Program-made: the position numbers and the translations under genes | The notes under the pieces: model-generated | Seen by the model: only the letters and a program-made list of their open reading frames with translations | The model's database searches: none | Told to the model about the DNA's origin: nothing | Source: Litoribacterium kuwaitense | GTDB taxonomy: Bacteria > Bacillota > Bacilli > Bacillales > DSM-28697 | NCBI RefSeq assembly: GCF_011058155.1 | Contig: NZ_JAALFC010000003.1 | Location: 124,001-188,000 of the forward strand | Reading direction: 5' to 3' | Length of the DNA stretch: 64,000 nucleotides | Part shown: positions 48,998 to 58,122 of the stretch, in pieces | Layout of the letters: each line of letters starts with the position of its first letter | How positions within the stretch are numbered: position 1 is the first letter of the stretch

Positions 48998-49988
48998 CTT
49001 CGTCATCTCCCCCCTTGACGTGATCTATAATTTGAACCGCTAATTTATTTTTTTTCGTTCCAGGCTGACCTAAGAACTTTGGTATATGCCCTACTTGAAC
49101 GAGAAGAGGCTCAAGAATGGACTGATCCAACTCGATGACGTCATTGACTTGCAAATTTAGAAACTCTTCAACGGTGATCGATGACCTGCCTAGCTCGGCA
49201 GTTAACGGTAGCATTGCTTTTTCCAAGCGCTTTTTCAAGAGCTGACCAGCCTCTTTAGGTTGGTGCCTCTTCTCCGTTTGCATCCAGTAGTGAACCGATA
49301 GCTTTGAAATAATCGGGTCAAGCAAAATATGAGGAATACAAATATTGATCATGCCGCTCGTTTCACCGACTTTTGTATTTAAGGTGATCACAATTACCGT
49401 TTCGTTCGGCGAGACCATTTGCAAAAATTGAGGATTTGTTTCAAATTCTGCAAGCTCCGGTTCAATATGAACAATTGACGACCACGCTTCTCTAATTTGA
49501 TCTGTCGTTTTTTCAAACAGTTGCGAAAGAATACGCATCTCGATTTCTGTAAAATCTCCCTGTTGCTTGTGAGACCGCCCTTGCCCACCTAAAAGTAGAT
49601 CCATCATTGCGAAACCGACGTTTGGGTTGATTTCAACGAGCATGCGACCTTCTAAAGGCGCCATTTCAAAGACGTTTAAAATACTGACATTCGAGATGGA
49701 ACGAATAAATTCCTCATAAGGAATTTGGTCTACTGATGCAACAGTGATATCGATATATGTACGCAATTGCGCTGAATAATAAGTCGTCAATAGTCTCGCC
49801 ATATTTTCGTGTATACGCGAAATTGAACGGATTTGATCCTTTGAAAATCGCAACGCTCTCTTAAAATCATAGACACGTACTTTCTTTGACGATTCTTGCT
49901 CGATTAATTGATTAGCATCCATTTCCCCTGTAGAAAGCGCAGATAGTAATGCGTCAATCTCTCCCTGGGATAAGATTTCCTCGGCCAT
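48990..49988 (-). CDS. fliM: Flagellar switch protein FliM
   Basis: 332 residues, the B. subtilis length. The N-terminal CheY-P binding peptide ILSQGEIDALLSAL is followed by the middle domain with LEGRMLVEINPNVGFAMMDLLLGGQG, and a C-terminal FliN-like domain. ATG at 49988 is placed after GTGAGG; a GTG three codons upstream is less likely. Confidence 0.96.
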   Translation of the reverse strand: MAEEILSQGEIDALLSALSTGEMDANQLIEQESSKKVRVYDFKRALRFSKDQIRSISRIHENMARLLTTYYSAQLRTYIDITVASVDQIPYEEFIRSISNVSILNVFEMAPLEGRMLVEINPNVGFAMMDLLLGGQGRSHKQQGDFTEIEMRILSQLFEKTTDQIREAWSSIVHIEPELAEFETNPQFLQMVSPNETVIVITLNTKVGETSGMINICIPHILLDPIISKLSVHYWMQTEKRHQPKEAGQLLKKRLEKAMLPLTAELGRSSITVEEFLNLQVNDVIELDQSILEPLLVQVGHIPKFLGQPGTKKNKLAVQIIDHVKGGDDEDE

Positions 49989-50003
49989 TGTCCTCACCCC
50001 CCC

Positions 50004-50432
50004 TTACTGAAGAACAAAGGATGTTGTGTATACACGATTGACTTGTCCTTCTTGAAGGTCTTCATTCAGCTTATTCTTCACCATGTCTTCAAACAAAGCC
50101 ATGCTGTCATCTTGTTTAAAAGCTTCTCGGTCCATTGATGAAAGCTGATGAATCAAAATGTTATTGATTTGAAATGCTCTTTTTTCCAGCTCTATCTTTC
50201 CAGCTTCTGTATCAGCTTCAATCGTCAGTTGCAGCTTCACAAAATCATTCGAGCGCAAATTTGTCGTAATTTCTTCTGTCGTATAAGAGCGAGCGATGAG
50301 GTCATCAACGCTTTTCTCTGCATTTGCTGTAGGCTCCGGCTGAAAAAACATCCAAATGAATACACCGAGCAATACAACAACAATGATAAATAAAACGGCG
50401 ATCATTCTTTTTGCGGATTGGCTTGCAAACAA
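50004..50432 (-). CDS. fliL: Flagellar basal body protein FliL
   Basis: 142 residues with one N-terminal membrane helix (MIAVLFIIVVVLLGVFIWMFF) and an extracellular domain that supports stator function. ATG follows GGAGGAATGAGC inside the end of swrD, overlapping it by 31 bases. Confidence 0.94.
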   Translation of the reverse strand: MFASQSAKRMIAVLFIIVVVLLGVFIWMFFQPEPTANAEKSVDDLIARSYTTEEITTNLRSNDFVKLQLTIEADTEAGKIELEKRAFQINNILIHQLSSMDREAFKQDDSMALFEDMVKNKLNEDLQEGQVNRVYTTSFVLQ

Positions 50433-50641
50433 TGCTCATTCCTCCAATAATTTTCGGATGAGGTATGAACCTGCTGGTGATATTCGATCATTTTACGAAC
50501 GACCAGCTTTTCGTCCTCGAGAACGACGTATGTCTTCCCATTTGTTAAAGTAATCGTTGTGTCAGGGTGAGATTGGATCTGTTCAATTAGCAGCGCATTC
50601 ACGTGAAATGTTTTTCCGTTTAGACGAGTGACTTCAATCAT
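50402..50641 (-). CDS. swrD: SwrD (FlbD family) swarming motility protein
   Basis: 79 residues. MIEVTRLNGKTFHVNALLIEQIQSHPDTTITLTNGKTYVV is the FlbD-family signature; the B. subtilis protein raises flagellar power for swarming. The C-terminal tail, which overlaps fliL, is longer than usual by a few residues. Confidence 0.92.
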   Translation of the reverse strand: MIEVTRLNGKTFHVNALLIEQIQSHPDTTITLTNGKTYVVLEDEKLVVRKMIEYHQQVHTSSENYWRNEHCLQANPQKE

Positions 50642-50647
50642 AGTTGT

Positions 50648-50675
50648 CAGAGCCCAGAAGTAGCTACGGGCTCTG
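50648..50675 (-). other. Hairpin between flgE and swrD
   Basis: Perfect 8-bp stem CAGAGCCC / GGGCTCTG with a 12-base loop, just after the flgE stop. No T-tract follows, so it may stabilise the 3' end of the abundant hook mRNA or mark a processing site rather than terminate. Confidence 0.5.
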
Positions 50676-50683
50676 CTCCCTCC

Positions 50684-52006
50684 CTATCGCTTCAGATTGA
50701 CAAGCTCTTGTAAAATCTCATCAGCGGTCGTAATTGTTCTAGTGTTTGCTTGAAAACCACGCTGCGCAACAATCATTTCCGAAAATTCTTCCGCCAAGTC
50801 CACATTGGACATTTCTAAGGTTCCTGGAGTTACTTTTCCGAACACACCGCTTCCAGGTCGCCCAAGCTCACCAAGTTGTAATCCGTTGCCATCTGCATCT
50901 GGTGACCCAGAGTTCGCAGTTGCTTTATATAAGTTATCACCAGATTTTTCCAAACCGCCATTGTTTGGAAAGGAAGCGAGCATCAATCGTCCGGCTACTT
51001 GTAATTTCCCGAGTCCATCAACGAAAGAAACTGTACCGTCTTCACCGATTGAGAAGCTCACTGCACTTTTTGGAATTTGAATTAATCCCGCCTGATAACT
51101 TAATCCTTGTGAAAATTGAGGCTCGGTCGCAGCGACAGCAGCCGCTTCTGCCAATTCGATCGATTCAACTGGGACTTGCATTAATGGCATAACATCGCTT
51201 AGAAGATCATCGATTGTTACAGTGTCATCGCCAGCATCAATCGCTTCAAGGTCTGTTTTCAATTTTTCTAAGTTTGTCACTTGCGTTTCCAATCCAGCGC
51301 CAAAATCGTCATTTGCGTCTTCAAGAGCATCTTTAAAATCATCAATACTTGAAACAAAATCATCAATTGCGTCAATGATTTCATCTTTGTCTTTAGCTTT
51401 TGATAAACCTTCATTGAGTGTTGTGACAGCGGTAATAAAATCCTTAAGACCGCCATCAATAAACGCTTGGGCATCTGCACTTTCCGTGTCATCTGGCATC
51501 ATTTTTTGACCGGTTTCACCAATCAGGTAAAGTCCGTCTGCATTGACAAGGTAGCCATCTTCATCTAAAAAGAAACGACCAAAGCGGGTGTAGCTTAAAT
51601 CCATTGCATCATCTATCGCACCTGAAGTGATTTTGTTGTCTCCAATCGCATTCGTACCATCCTTATTAACGAGGGTGCCATTCGTAATAGACCCGACTAC
51701 GAAAAAGCCGTCGCCTCTTAGGGATAAATCAAGATCTCTAGAAGTCTGCTGAGTTGACCCCTGTGTATGGAGCGTATCGACCGTGGTCACTGTGCTCCCA
51801 AGCCCGATTTGTTTCGGGTTAATCCCACCTCGACCTTGCGCAGCAGCACTCGCTCCTGAAATCGCTTGATACATTTGATCTTTAAACGTGACCCGATTTT
51901 TCTTAAAACCAACTGTGTTGACGTTGGAAATGTTGTTTCCTATCACATCAAGTTTAGTTTGAAAGTTTCTCATTCCACTGATGCCTGAGTATAAAGAACG
52001 AAGCAT
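50684..52006 (-). CDS. flgE: Flagellar hook protein FlgE with large acidic insert
   Basis: 440 residues against about 264 in B. subtilis. Both ends are conserved: MLRSLYSGISGMRNFQTKLDVIGNNISNVNTVGFKK at the N terminus, and LEMSNVDLAEEFSEMIVAQRGFQANTRTITTADEILQELVNLKR at the C terminus, which form the D0/D1 core. Between about residues 165 and 305 there is an extra, strongly acidic, helix-prone stretch rich in D, E and A (for example DEIIDAIDDFVSSIDDFKDAL). A smaller extension lies around 108-140. The insert is in frame and lies where the surface domains of hooks vary. Exported by the type III apparatus encoded here. Confidence 0.95.
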   Translation of the reverse strand: MLRSLYSGISGMRNFQTKLDVIGNNISNVNTVGFKKNRVTFKDQMYQAISGASAAAQGRGGINPKQIGLGSTVTTVDTLHTQGSTQQTSRDLDLSLRGDGFFVVGSITNGTLVNKDGTNAIGDNKITSGAIDDAMDLSYTRFGRFFLDEDGYLVNADGLYLIGETGQKMMPDDTESADAQAFIDGGLKDFITAVTTLNEGLSKAKDKDEIIDAIDDFVSSIDDFKDALEDANDDFGAGLETQVTNLEKLKTDLEAIDAGDDTVTIDDLLSDVMPLMQVPVESIELAEAAAVAATEPQFSQGLSYQAGLIQIPKSAVSFSIGEDGTVSFVDGLGKLQVAGRLMLASFPNNGGLEKSGDNLYKATANSGSPDADGNGLQLGELGRPGSGVFGKVTPGTLEMSNVDLAEEFSEMIVAQRGFQANTRTITTADEILQELVNLKR

Positions 52007-52089
52007 TTAACCTTCCTCCTATATCCTTTTAATTTCGAACAGCTGACCACGATGGGCTTTTTTCACCGTTCAAAAAAATCTCGTTTTTC

Positions 52090-52671
52090 TTACTGACTGA
52101 ACATGTCCATTGACGAAGAGCTTTGACTTTGACCATTCACCGACTCTTCTTCAACTGGAGGATCTTCTTCAACTTCACCGATAGGCGGTTCAATTTCTTC
52201 TAACGGGATATCCTCATCTGTTTCACTGCTCTCTAATGATACTTGCACAATGTCTTTCTCAGAAAGCACCGTTCCATCCTCGAGTTTATAAGAAATTCCG
52301 CGTTGAGCTTGAAATACAGCAACCACTTTACCTTCCGTAGCCATCCCACTTTCACTTGCATACGTGACATATTTTCCAATTAACTCACTGGCACCCGTTA
52401 GCGCATTTTGCGATTGGTTAGCCGCAAAATCATTAAATGATTTATTGAGGTTCGCCATCTGTTCCAATGAAGAAAAGTTCGCCATTTGCGCGATAAAGTC
52501 TCGATCTTCCATCGGATTCGTCGGGTCCTGATGTTGCAACTGAAGAATAAGCAACTGAAGAAAGTCATCTTTGCCTAACTCACTCTTGCTTTTTGTTGAC
52601 GGCGCATCTTTTTGCTTCGTATGAGCTTCTCTAGCAGTTGGCAAATCATACTCGCTCCCAATTGTACTCAT
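52090..52671 (-). CDS. flgD: Hook cap/assembly protein FlgD
   Basis: 193 residues. LGKDDFLQLLILQLQHQDPTNPMEDRDFIAQMANFSSLEQM is the FlgD signature. The C-terminal 50 residues are acidic and of low complexity. Placed between fliK and flgE as in B. subtilis. Confidence 0.95.
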   Translation of the reverse strand: MSTIGSEYDLPTAREAHTKQKDAPSTKSKSELGKDDFLQLLILQLQHQDPTNPMEDRDFIAQMANFSSLEQMANLNKSFNDFAANQSQNALTGASELIGKYVTYASESGMATEGKVVAVFQAQRGISYKLEDGTVLSEKDIVQVSLESSETDEDIPLEEIEPPIGEVEEDPPVEEESVNGQSQSSSSMDMFSQ

Positions 52672-52680
52672 GGCGACCTC

Positions 52681-53979
52681 CTAAATTTGTAAATTCAATA
52701 ACTCTTGTTGAAGCTCTTCTAAAAACCGCTGTTCTTCATGTGGTGTATCTTCTTCATGTTGTTGCTCTTTAGACTGCTGTTGCGATTGTTCATCGGACCC
52801 TTTTTGCAGATGCTGATCGCTTTCTTCAACGGTTGTAAATTCGATCCGATCAATTTGCACATGTTGTTGGCTCAGCGCATGACGGAGTTGATGAACGTTT
52901 TGCTCTAACAACTCTTTAGTTTGTGCTGCATGGGCTGTTACTAAAGCAATGATCCCTTGAGGAGACTGCTGAAGTCGGACAGTAACTTGACCAAGGTGCT
53001 CAGGCTGCAGTTGGATAGTCAAGCGCCCGGGAACAACCTCGCTTCGACCGAGCATAAATTGCTTCATCCCATGGTCTAGCTGATTAAAAATGACTTGTGT
53101 GGACTTCCCAGATGAAGTAGACGCAATATCAACGTTTTGTGTCCCTCCACCTAACGGGGTCGTGAGTGCTTGGGGATGAATATTTATACCTTTATCCTTT
53201 GCAATCTGGACTGGAGGAGAGTCATTCCCGTCTAACAGTTGAGCCTTTTTCATCGCTCCCATCGATGCCCATTGTTGTTCTATCCCACTTCTCGTTGCTT
53301 CCATACGGTAAAGTATTGTTTTGAGCTCTTTCCATTGTTCAGGAGACTTATCTTTAAAAGATATGATTTTTGCTAACTGTGCGACGTCTTGAGAGACTTT
53401 CTCCATTGACTTCTCAGCGGTCGAACGAGCTTCTGATGCTTGAACAGTGACCATAGGCTTAACCTTACTTGCTGTAACGCTTTGATGAATCAGCTGAATC
53501 AGGCGAGCATCGAGAGGTTTTTTGTCATTGCTTGCAACTTCTTGCTTAATGCTAGGTAAAGGAATGTCCGCTTTAAGTAGTAACGTATAAAGTGCTTGGA
53601 GCTGTGAGTGACTCTCGTCTTCCCCAGGATCATTGACAAGCTCTTCAACTGCCGCTGTTAATGATTGCATCGTTACTCCTTGCATGGATGTCTCACTAAG
53701 GCTCGCAAACCATTGGTCCATCTCTTCAACAGTGAGATCAAGTTCGGCCATGATTGATTTCAACAAAGTCATCATTTCTAACATTTCTGGCGACATATGT
53801 TGTATTGCGGACGAATGTAAAAGGGTCTCTGATACTTGTTTATTCCCTTGTCCTTCTAAAGAGGTTTTGAATAACTGACTAAACAGGGGGCTGACACCCG
53901 CATCCTCTTTTCGTTCCCCTTTCGATACACCTACTGATTGGGCTCCACCTGCAAGAGGCAATGACCCGTTTAACTGCAT
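52681..53979 (-). CDS. fliK: Hook-length control protein FliK
   Basis: About 432 residues. Long, poorly conserved N-terminal ruler region, and the conserved C-terminal core with RLTIQLQPEHLGQVTVRLQQSPQGIIALVTAHAAQTKELLEQNVHQLRHAL that contacts FlhB. The tail is rich in Q, E and H. The start is uncertain: ATG at 53979 or the GTG two codons earlier, with AAAGGGGGTG upstream. Readings farther upstream overlap ylxF. Confidence 0.92.
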   Translation of the reverse strand: MQLNGSLPLAGGAQSVGVSKGERKEDAGVSPLFSQLFKTSLEGQGNKQVSETLLHSSAIQHMSPEMLEMMTLLKSIMAELDLTVEEMDQWFASLSETSMQGVTMQSLTAAVEELVNDPGEDESHSQLQALYTLLLKADIPLPSIKQEVASNDKKPLDARLIQLIHQSVTASKVKPMVTVQASEARSTAEKSMEKVSQDVAQLAKIISFKDKSPEQWKELKTILYRMEATRSGIEQQWASMGAMKKAQLLDGNDSPPVQIAKDKGINIHPQALTTPLGGGTQNVDIASTSSGKSTQVIFNQLDHGMKQFMLGRSEVVPGRLTIQLQPEHLGQVTVRLQQSPQGIIALVTAHAAQTKELLEQNVHQLRHALSQQHVQIDRIEFTTVEESDQHLQKGSDEQSQQQSKEQQHEEDTPHEEQRFLEELQQELLNLQI

Positions 53980-54004
53980 CTTCACTCGATTCACCCCCTT
54001 TCTT

Positions 54005-54577
54005 TTAAGGAATTGTACTTGCAATTGATTCAGCAATTGGTGCTGCCTGTGCAGGATCCATACTTTCTAAAATTGAAGCACGTTGATCAGAACCCATTTT
54101 CATTAAAAGTCGCATCACTGTGTCAGACTCCATTTCAGCGAAAAGGTCAGCTGCCTTTGATGCTGTCATCTCTTCAAAAGTCTTTAATGTCTCTTCTTCT
54201 TTTTGAGCTTTTGTTTCACGCTGAGCTTCAAGCTGAAGTCGATTCGACTTTGCTTGTTCAAGCTCATTCTCTAGCGTTTTAATTTGCGTATCTTTTTGTT
54301 CAACAGCAGCCTGCATATTTTTAATCTCTTGTTGCTGGTCTGTGATCATCGATTCAAGCTGCTGGATTGTCGCTTCAGAAGATTGCTCTTGCTCGTCCTC
54401 TGGAGGAATCCACTCATTCACAACTGGTATAGATGACGCGATCGACCTGCCCGTATCGAGCACATTCATCCCCATTGCCTGCATAATGAAGACAGTTAAT
54501 GCGAGCGCCGCCCCTATTGGAAGAATAATGATAAAAAAAATCCATGAGAGGCGCTTTTTTGTTTTTCCTTTACTCAT
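54005..54577 (-). CDS. ylxF: YlxF, MgtE-N-like flagellar operon protein
   Basis: 190 residues: one N-terminal membrane helix (WIFFIIILPIGAALALTVFIM), a long coiled coil (about 65-130), and a C-terminal MgtE-N/FliG-like helical domain (SDTVMRLLMKMGSDQRASILESMDPAQAAPIAES). Exact function is not known. Always between fliJ and fliK in Bacillus. ATG at 54577 follows GTGAGG. Confidence 0.88.
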   Translation of the reverse strand: MSKGKTKKRLSWIFFIIILPIGAALALTVFIMQAMGMNVLDTGRSIASSIPVVNEWIPPEDEQEQSSEATIQQLESMITDQQQEIKNMQAAVEQKDTQIKTLENELEQAKSNRLQLEAQRETKAQKEEETLKTFEEMTASKAADLFAEMESDTVMRLLMKMGSDQRASILESMDPAQAAPIAESIASTIP

Positions 54578-54592
54578 AAGCCTCACCTACTC

Positions 54593-55030
54593 TCACGATT
54601 TAAAATGATGCTGAACGGCCATTTCATCCAGCATTTTGACCTCTTGCCGCTCTCTTTCAAGCTCTTGATTCCGCAAATCATTGCGCTTCAAATGCTCGTA
54701 TTTTTTTTGTTCTATACTTTTAGATGCTAAGTCTTCTTGTTTTTGTCCCATCTCCGTACGGGCATTTGCAACCTCTGTTTGCTTGTGATCAATGAGCTTT
54801 TCCATCGTCTGCAAATGAGTTTGTAGACGTTGAATCTCAAGCAATGAACACCCTTCTTGAAGCTGCTTTTCAAGCTGTGCGGTCGTTTGCTCTTTATCCT
54901 TCAGCATGTGGTACAGCTGTGTACCTTCCCGCCTAAACGTTTCCACTGACTGCTCGTAAGCAGCCCGCGCATCCATTGTTTCATAGCTTTTCAGACTAAT
55001 AATGGTGTCAAATCGATGCTTCTGCGCCAT
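54593..55030 (-). CDS. fliJ: Flagellar export chaperone-like protein FliJ
   Basis: 145 residues, almost entirely coiled coil, beginning with FDTIISLKSYETMDARAAYEQSVETFRREGTQL. FliJ inserts into the FliI ATPase ring and escorts chaperones. Starts one base after fliI ends. Confidence 0.93.
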   Translation of the reverse strand: MAQKHRFDTIISLKSYETMDARAAYEQSVETFRREGTQLYHMLKDKEQTTAQLEKQLQEGCSLLEIQRLQTHLQTMEKLIDHKQTEVANARTEMGQKQEDLASKSIEQKKYEHLKRNDLRNQELERERQEVKMLDEMAVQHHFKS

Positions 55031-55031
55031 G

Positions 55032-56351
55032 TTATCCCTCCGTTATTTGCCTCAACGCATCTAACGTTTGCTCGAGACGATACGATTCGTCTGTTTTTTG
55101 CTTAAGAAACGAACGAATTTCAGGCATTTTAGTCACAGCTTGGTCCACTTCTGGTGATGACCCACGTTTGTAAGCACCAATTTTGATTAAATCCTCTGCT
55201 TCATCGTAGCTAGCCATCCACGTACGAATTTGTTCTGCAAGGGTACGTTGCTCATCAGAGGTAATGTGATTCATTAAACGACTAATGCTTTTCAGAACAT
55301 GCACCGCCGGAAACTGTCCCCGGTTAGCAAGCTCACGGTCAAGAACGAGATGACCGTCTAAGATTCCACGAACCGCATCAGCAATCGGATCATTTAAATC
55401 GTCTCCATCGACAAGGACTGTGTAGATTGCGCTCATTGTCCCATTTACGCTGTTGCCAGCTCTTTCTAGCAATCGTGGAAGCATCCCAAATACAGAGGGC
55501 GTATACCCTTTGGTCGTCGGTGGCTCACCTGTAGCAAGACCAATCTCTCGTTGCGCCATTGCTACCCTTGTGACAGAGTCCATCATAAACATGACATTCA
55601 TCCCTTGTTCCCTAAAGTGTTCCGCAATGGCCGTAGCTGTGAAGGCACCTTTAAGTCGCATTAGGGCGGGTTGATCCGACGTAGCAACAATAACAACTGA
55701 TTTTTTTAACCCATCAGGTCCTAAGTCGCGTTCAATAAACTCTCTTACTTCACGACCACGCTCACCAATTAAAGCAATTACATTCACATCAGATTCGGAA
55801 TTTCGCGCGATCATACCAAGCAACGTGCTTTTTCCGACCCCAGAACCAGCAAAAATACCCATTCGCTGCCCTTTACCCATTGTGAGTAAACCATCAAGTA
55901 CCTTGACACCTAATTCAAGCGGCTCGGTAATTGCCGGACGCTTCAACGGGTTGATCGGATCGCTGTCAGAGTTTACATACTGCACACCTTTTGCCAGTAA
56001 CGAAGAGCGATCTAATGGCTTTCCAAGCGCATCAAGCACTTGACCAATCAAATCTTTTCCAGCTGGTACGTAAAGAGGTCGATTCGTCGCTTCAACGAGC
56101 GAGCCAGCAGACACATCTTGCATGCTGAAAAATGGCATGAGGAGCAGATGATCTCCTCGAAAACCAACAACTTCAGCTGGTACACTAGATCGACTCGGGT
56201 GATTAACATGAATGTAGCACACATCTCCAATAGAAGATGGCGGCCCAATTGATTCAACCATCAAGCCAACAACGCGATGTACTCTACCGTACTTCTGAAA
56301 GGTATCTGTCTTCTGGATGATATCGATGAGCTCGCTCAAATGCCTTGTCAT
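55032..56351 (-). CDS. fliI: Flagellar export ATPase FliI
   Basis: 439 residues. P-loop GSGVGKST (169-176), Walker B region VMFMMDSVTR, and YTVLVDGDDLNDPIADAVRGILDGHLVLDRELANRGQFPAV, the F1-type ATPase signatures. ATG behind GGAGGCAT lies inside the fliH end (68-base overlap). Confidence 0.97.
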   Translation of the reverse strand: MTRHLSELIDIIQKTDTFQKYGRVHRVVGLMVESIGPPSSIGDVCYIHVNHPSRSSVPAEVVGFRGDHLLLMPFFSMQDVSAGSLVEATNRPLYVPAGKDLIGQVLDALGKPLDRSSLLAKGVQYVNSDSDPINPLKRPAITEPLELGVKVLDGLLTMGKGQRMGIFAGSGVGKSTLLGMIARNSESDVNVIALIGERGREVREFIERDLGPDGLKKSVVIVATSDQPALMRLKGAFTATAIAEHFREQGMNVMFMMDSVTRVAMAQREIGLATGEPPTTKGYTPSVFGMLPRLLERAGNSVNGTMSAIYTVLVDGDDLNDPIADAVRGILDGHLVLDRELANRGQFPAVHVLKSISRLMNHITSDEQRTLAEQIRTWMASYDEAEDLIKIGAYKRGSSPEVDQAVTKMPEIRSFLKQKTDESYRLEQTLDALRQITEG

Positions 56352-57089
56352 ATGCCTCCACCTCGTCCACTGTCAATTCAAGGGCTTTACGAATTTCGTT
56401 CAGCTGACTGTCGACACTTGCATCAATTCGACCGTTGGAAGTCTCCAAGTAGCAGTCCCCGAATTGGAGATCGTCATCCGGATAGACGAGAAGGTCCTGG
56501 CCCGGTTTCTTCACCCGCTCTTGCTGTTCAGACACAAAAAGATACTGCTCTGGAGACACATACAATTTAACGACATCTGCTTCCTTGACCTCCTTAAGCA
56601 ATGCTGAAACAACACACCTAAGGCTTTGCATGTTTTCAGCTGCCTGACGCGTTACTCTGGAAGCAACCGCAAAGGCTAGCGCAGCTATGTCTTCCTCTGC
56701 TTGTTCAATCGTTTGCGACCGAATGTTTGTTAAGCTTTCGACAATATCTGACGCGATCGCCAGTTTTTTTGATATAGTGCTTCAGCTTCCTCTCGCCCCG
56801 CTTTAAGCCCTTCCTCTTTTCCTTGTTCGCGAGCTTCGAGGAACAACGCCTCTTTTTCTTTTACAGCTGCTTCTTTTAGCTGCCGAATGTCTTCCTTCTT
56901 TGCTTCATAATAAGCTTCAGCTCTTTGAATGATCTCTTCCGCCTCTTGTTTTGCAGCCCATCGTTTTTTTTCAGCTTCTGCCTCATGATCTACCTTGGCA
57001 ATCTGCTCTTCCTGCTCCTGAATAGGTGTGTATAAATTTATTTGCCGACCTTCATTTTTCTTTGAAGTCGTCTTTAAGATTCTAGACAA
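56284..57089 (-). CDS. fliH: Flagellar export ATPase regulator FliH, frameshifted
   Basis: Stator-like partner of FliI. The N-terminal half is a charged coiled coil (QEEQIAKVDHEAEAEKKRWAAKQEAEEIIQRA) and the C-terminal half binds FliI. The halves are in different frames: the A run at 56764-56770 has seven bases where eight are needed, so YQKKLAIASDIVESLTNIRSQTIEQAEEDIAALAFAVASRV is lost from the first frame. Restored length about 268. The start is probably the TTG at 57089 (reads MSRILKTTS) after GGGGGAGACGATATCA; an ATG at 57116 lies inside fliG. Confidence 0.88.
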
Positions 57090-58098
57090 TGATATCGTCT
57101 CCCCCGCCTCTGGCAATCACAATATCACCAGCTTCTTCAAGGTTTCGAATAATCGTCACAATGCGCGTCTGTGCCTCTTCAACATCACGCAATCTCACTG
57201 GGCCTGACAAGTCCATCTCATCTTTAAAAGTCTCCACCATACGTTGAGACATGTTAGAGAAGACCACTTCTTTAACATCTTCGCTGGCAACTTTTAGAGA
57301 GAGCATCAGGTCATCGTTATCTACTTCACGAATGATTCGTTGAATTGCCCTTGCATCCAACGTGACAATGTCCTCAAAGACAAACATCCGCTTCTTAATT
57401 TCTTCAGCAAGCTCAGGGTCTTGAATTTCTAATGACTCAAGAATGGTTCGTTCAGTGGACCGATCGACCCCATTTAACACCTCAACGACAGCCTCAATGC
57501 CTCCAGTTTGTGAATAATCATGTGACACCGTTGATGACAGCTTTCTTTCTAAAATCGTTTCAACTTCATTGATCATTTCAGGGGAGGTGCTTTCCATTAA
57601 AGCGATCCGTTTGGCAATGTCGGCCTGCGATTCCTGTGGCAGTGAAGATAGAATCTGTCCTGCTTGATCTGAATCCAAATAGGAAAGAACTAGTGCAATT
57701 GTTTGCGGGTGCTCGTTTTGAATAAAGTTGAGAACCTGTGACGCATCTGCCTTTCTTGCAAAATCGAAGGGACGTACCTGTAACGACGAGGTCAAACGTG
57801 TGATCACTTTTGTCGCTTCATCTGAGCCAATGGCCTTTTCGAGGACTGTTTTCGCGTACCCAATTCCCCCTTGGGTAATATAGTCTTGAGCCATGACTAA
57901 ATTATAAAATTGGTCTAAGATCTGATCTTTAAAAGAGCTTTCGACTTTTTTAACTGCGGAAATTTCCAACGTCAGTTTTTCCATTTCTTCTTCTGACAAG
58001 TGTTTAAATATATTTGCCGACAATTCTGGTCCAAGTGAAATTAAGAGAATGGCAGCTTTTTGCTTTCCGGTTAGGTCATAAGTTAATGGCCTCGCCAA
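57082..58098 (-). CDS. fliG: Flagellar switch protein FliG
   Basis: 338 residues. Armadillo-type N, middle (NEHPQTIALVLSYLDSDQAGQILSSLP) and C-terminal domains. The C-terminal torque helix (MFVFEDIVTLDARAIQRIIREVDNDDLMLSLK) keeps the charged residues that face the stator. Builds the C-ring on FliF. ATG follows AAAAGGAGGTGACTTGC. Confidence 0.97.
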   Translation of the reverse strand: MARPLTYDLTGKQKAAILLISLGPELSANIFKHLSEEEMEKLTLEISAVKKVESSFKDQILDQFYNLVMAQDYITQGGIGYAKTVLEKAIGSDEATKVITRLTSSLQVRPFDFARKADASQVLNFIQNEHPQTIALVLSYLDSDQAGQILSSLPQESQADIAKRIALMESTSPEMINEVETILERKLSSTVSHDYSQTGGIEAVVEVLNGVDRSTERTILESLEIQDPELAEEIKKRMFVFEDIVTLDARAIQRIIREVDNDDLMLSLKVASEDVKEVVFSNMSQRMVETFKDEMDLSGPVRLRDVEEAQTRIVTIIRNLEEAGDIVIARGGGDDIIV

Positions 58099-58122
58099 AG
58101 CAAGTCACCTCCTTTTCGCATA

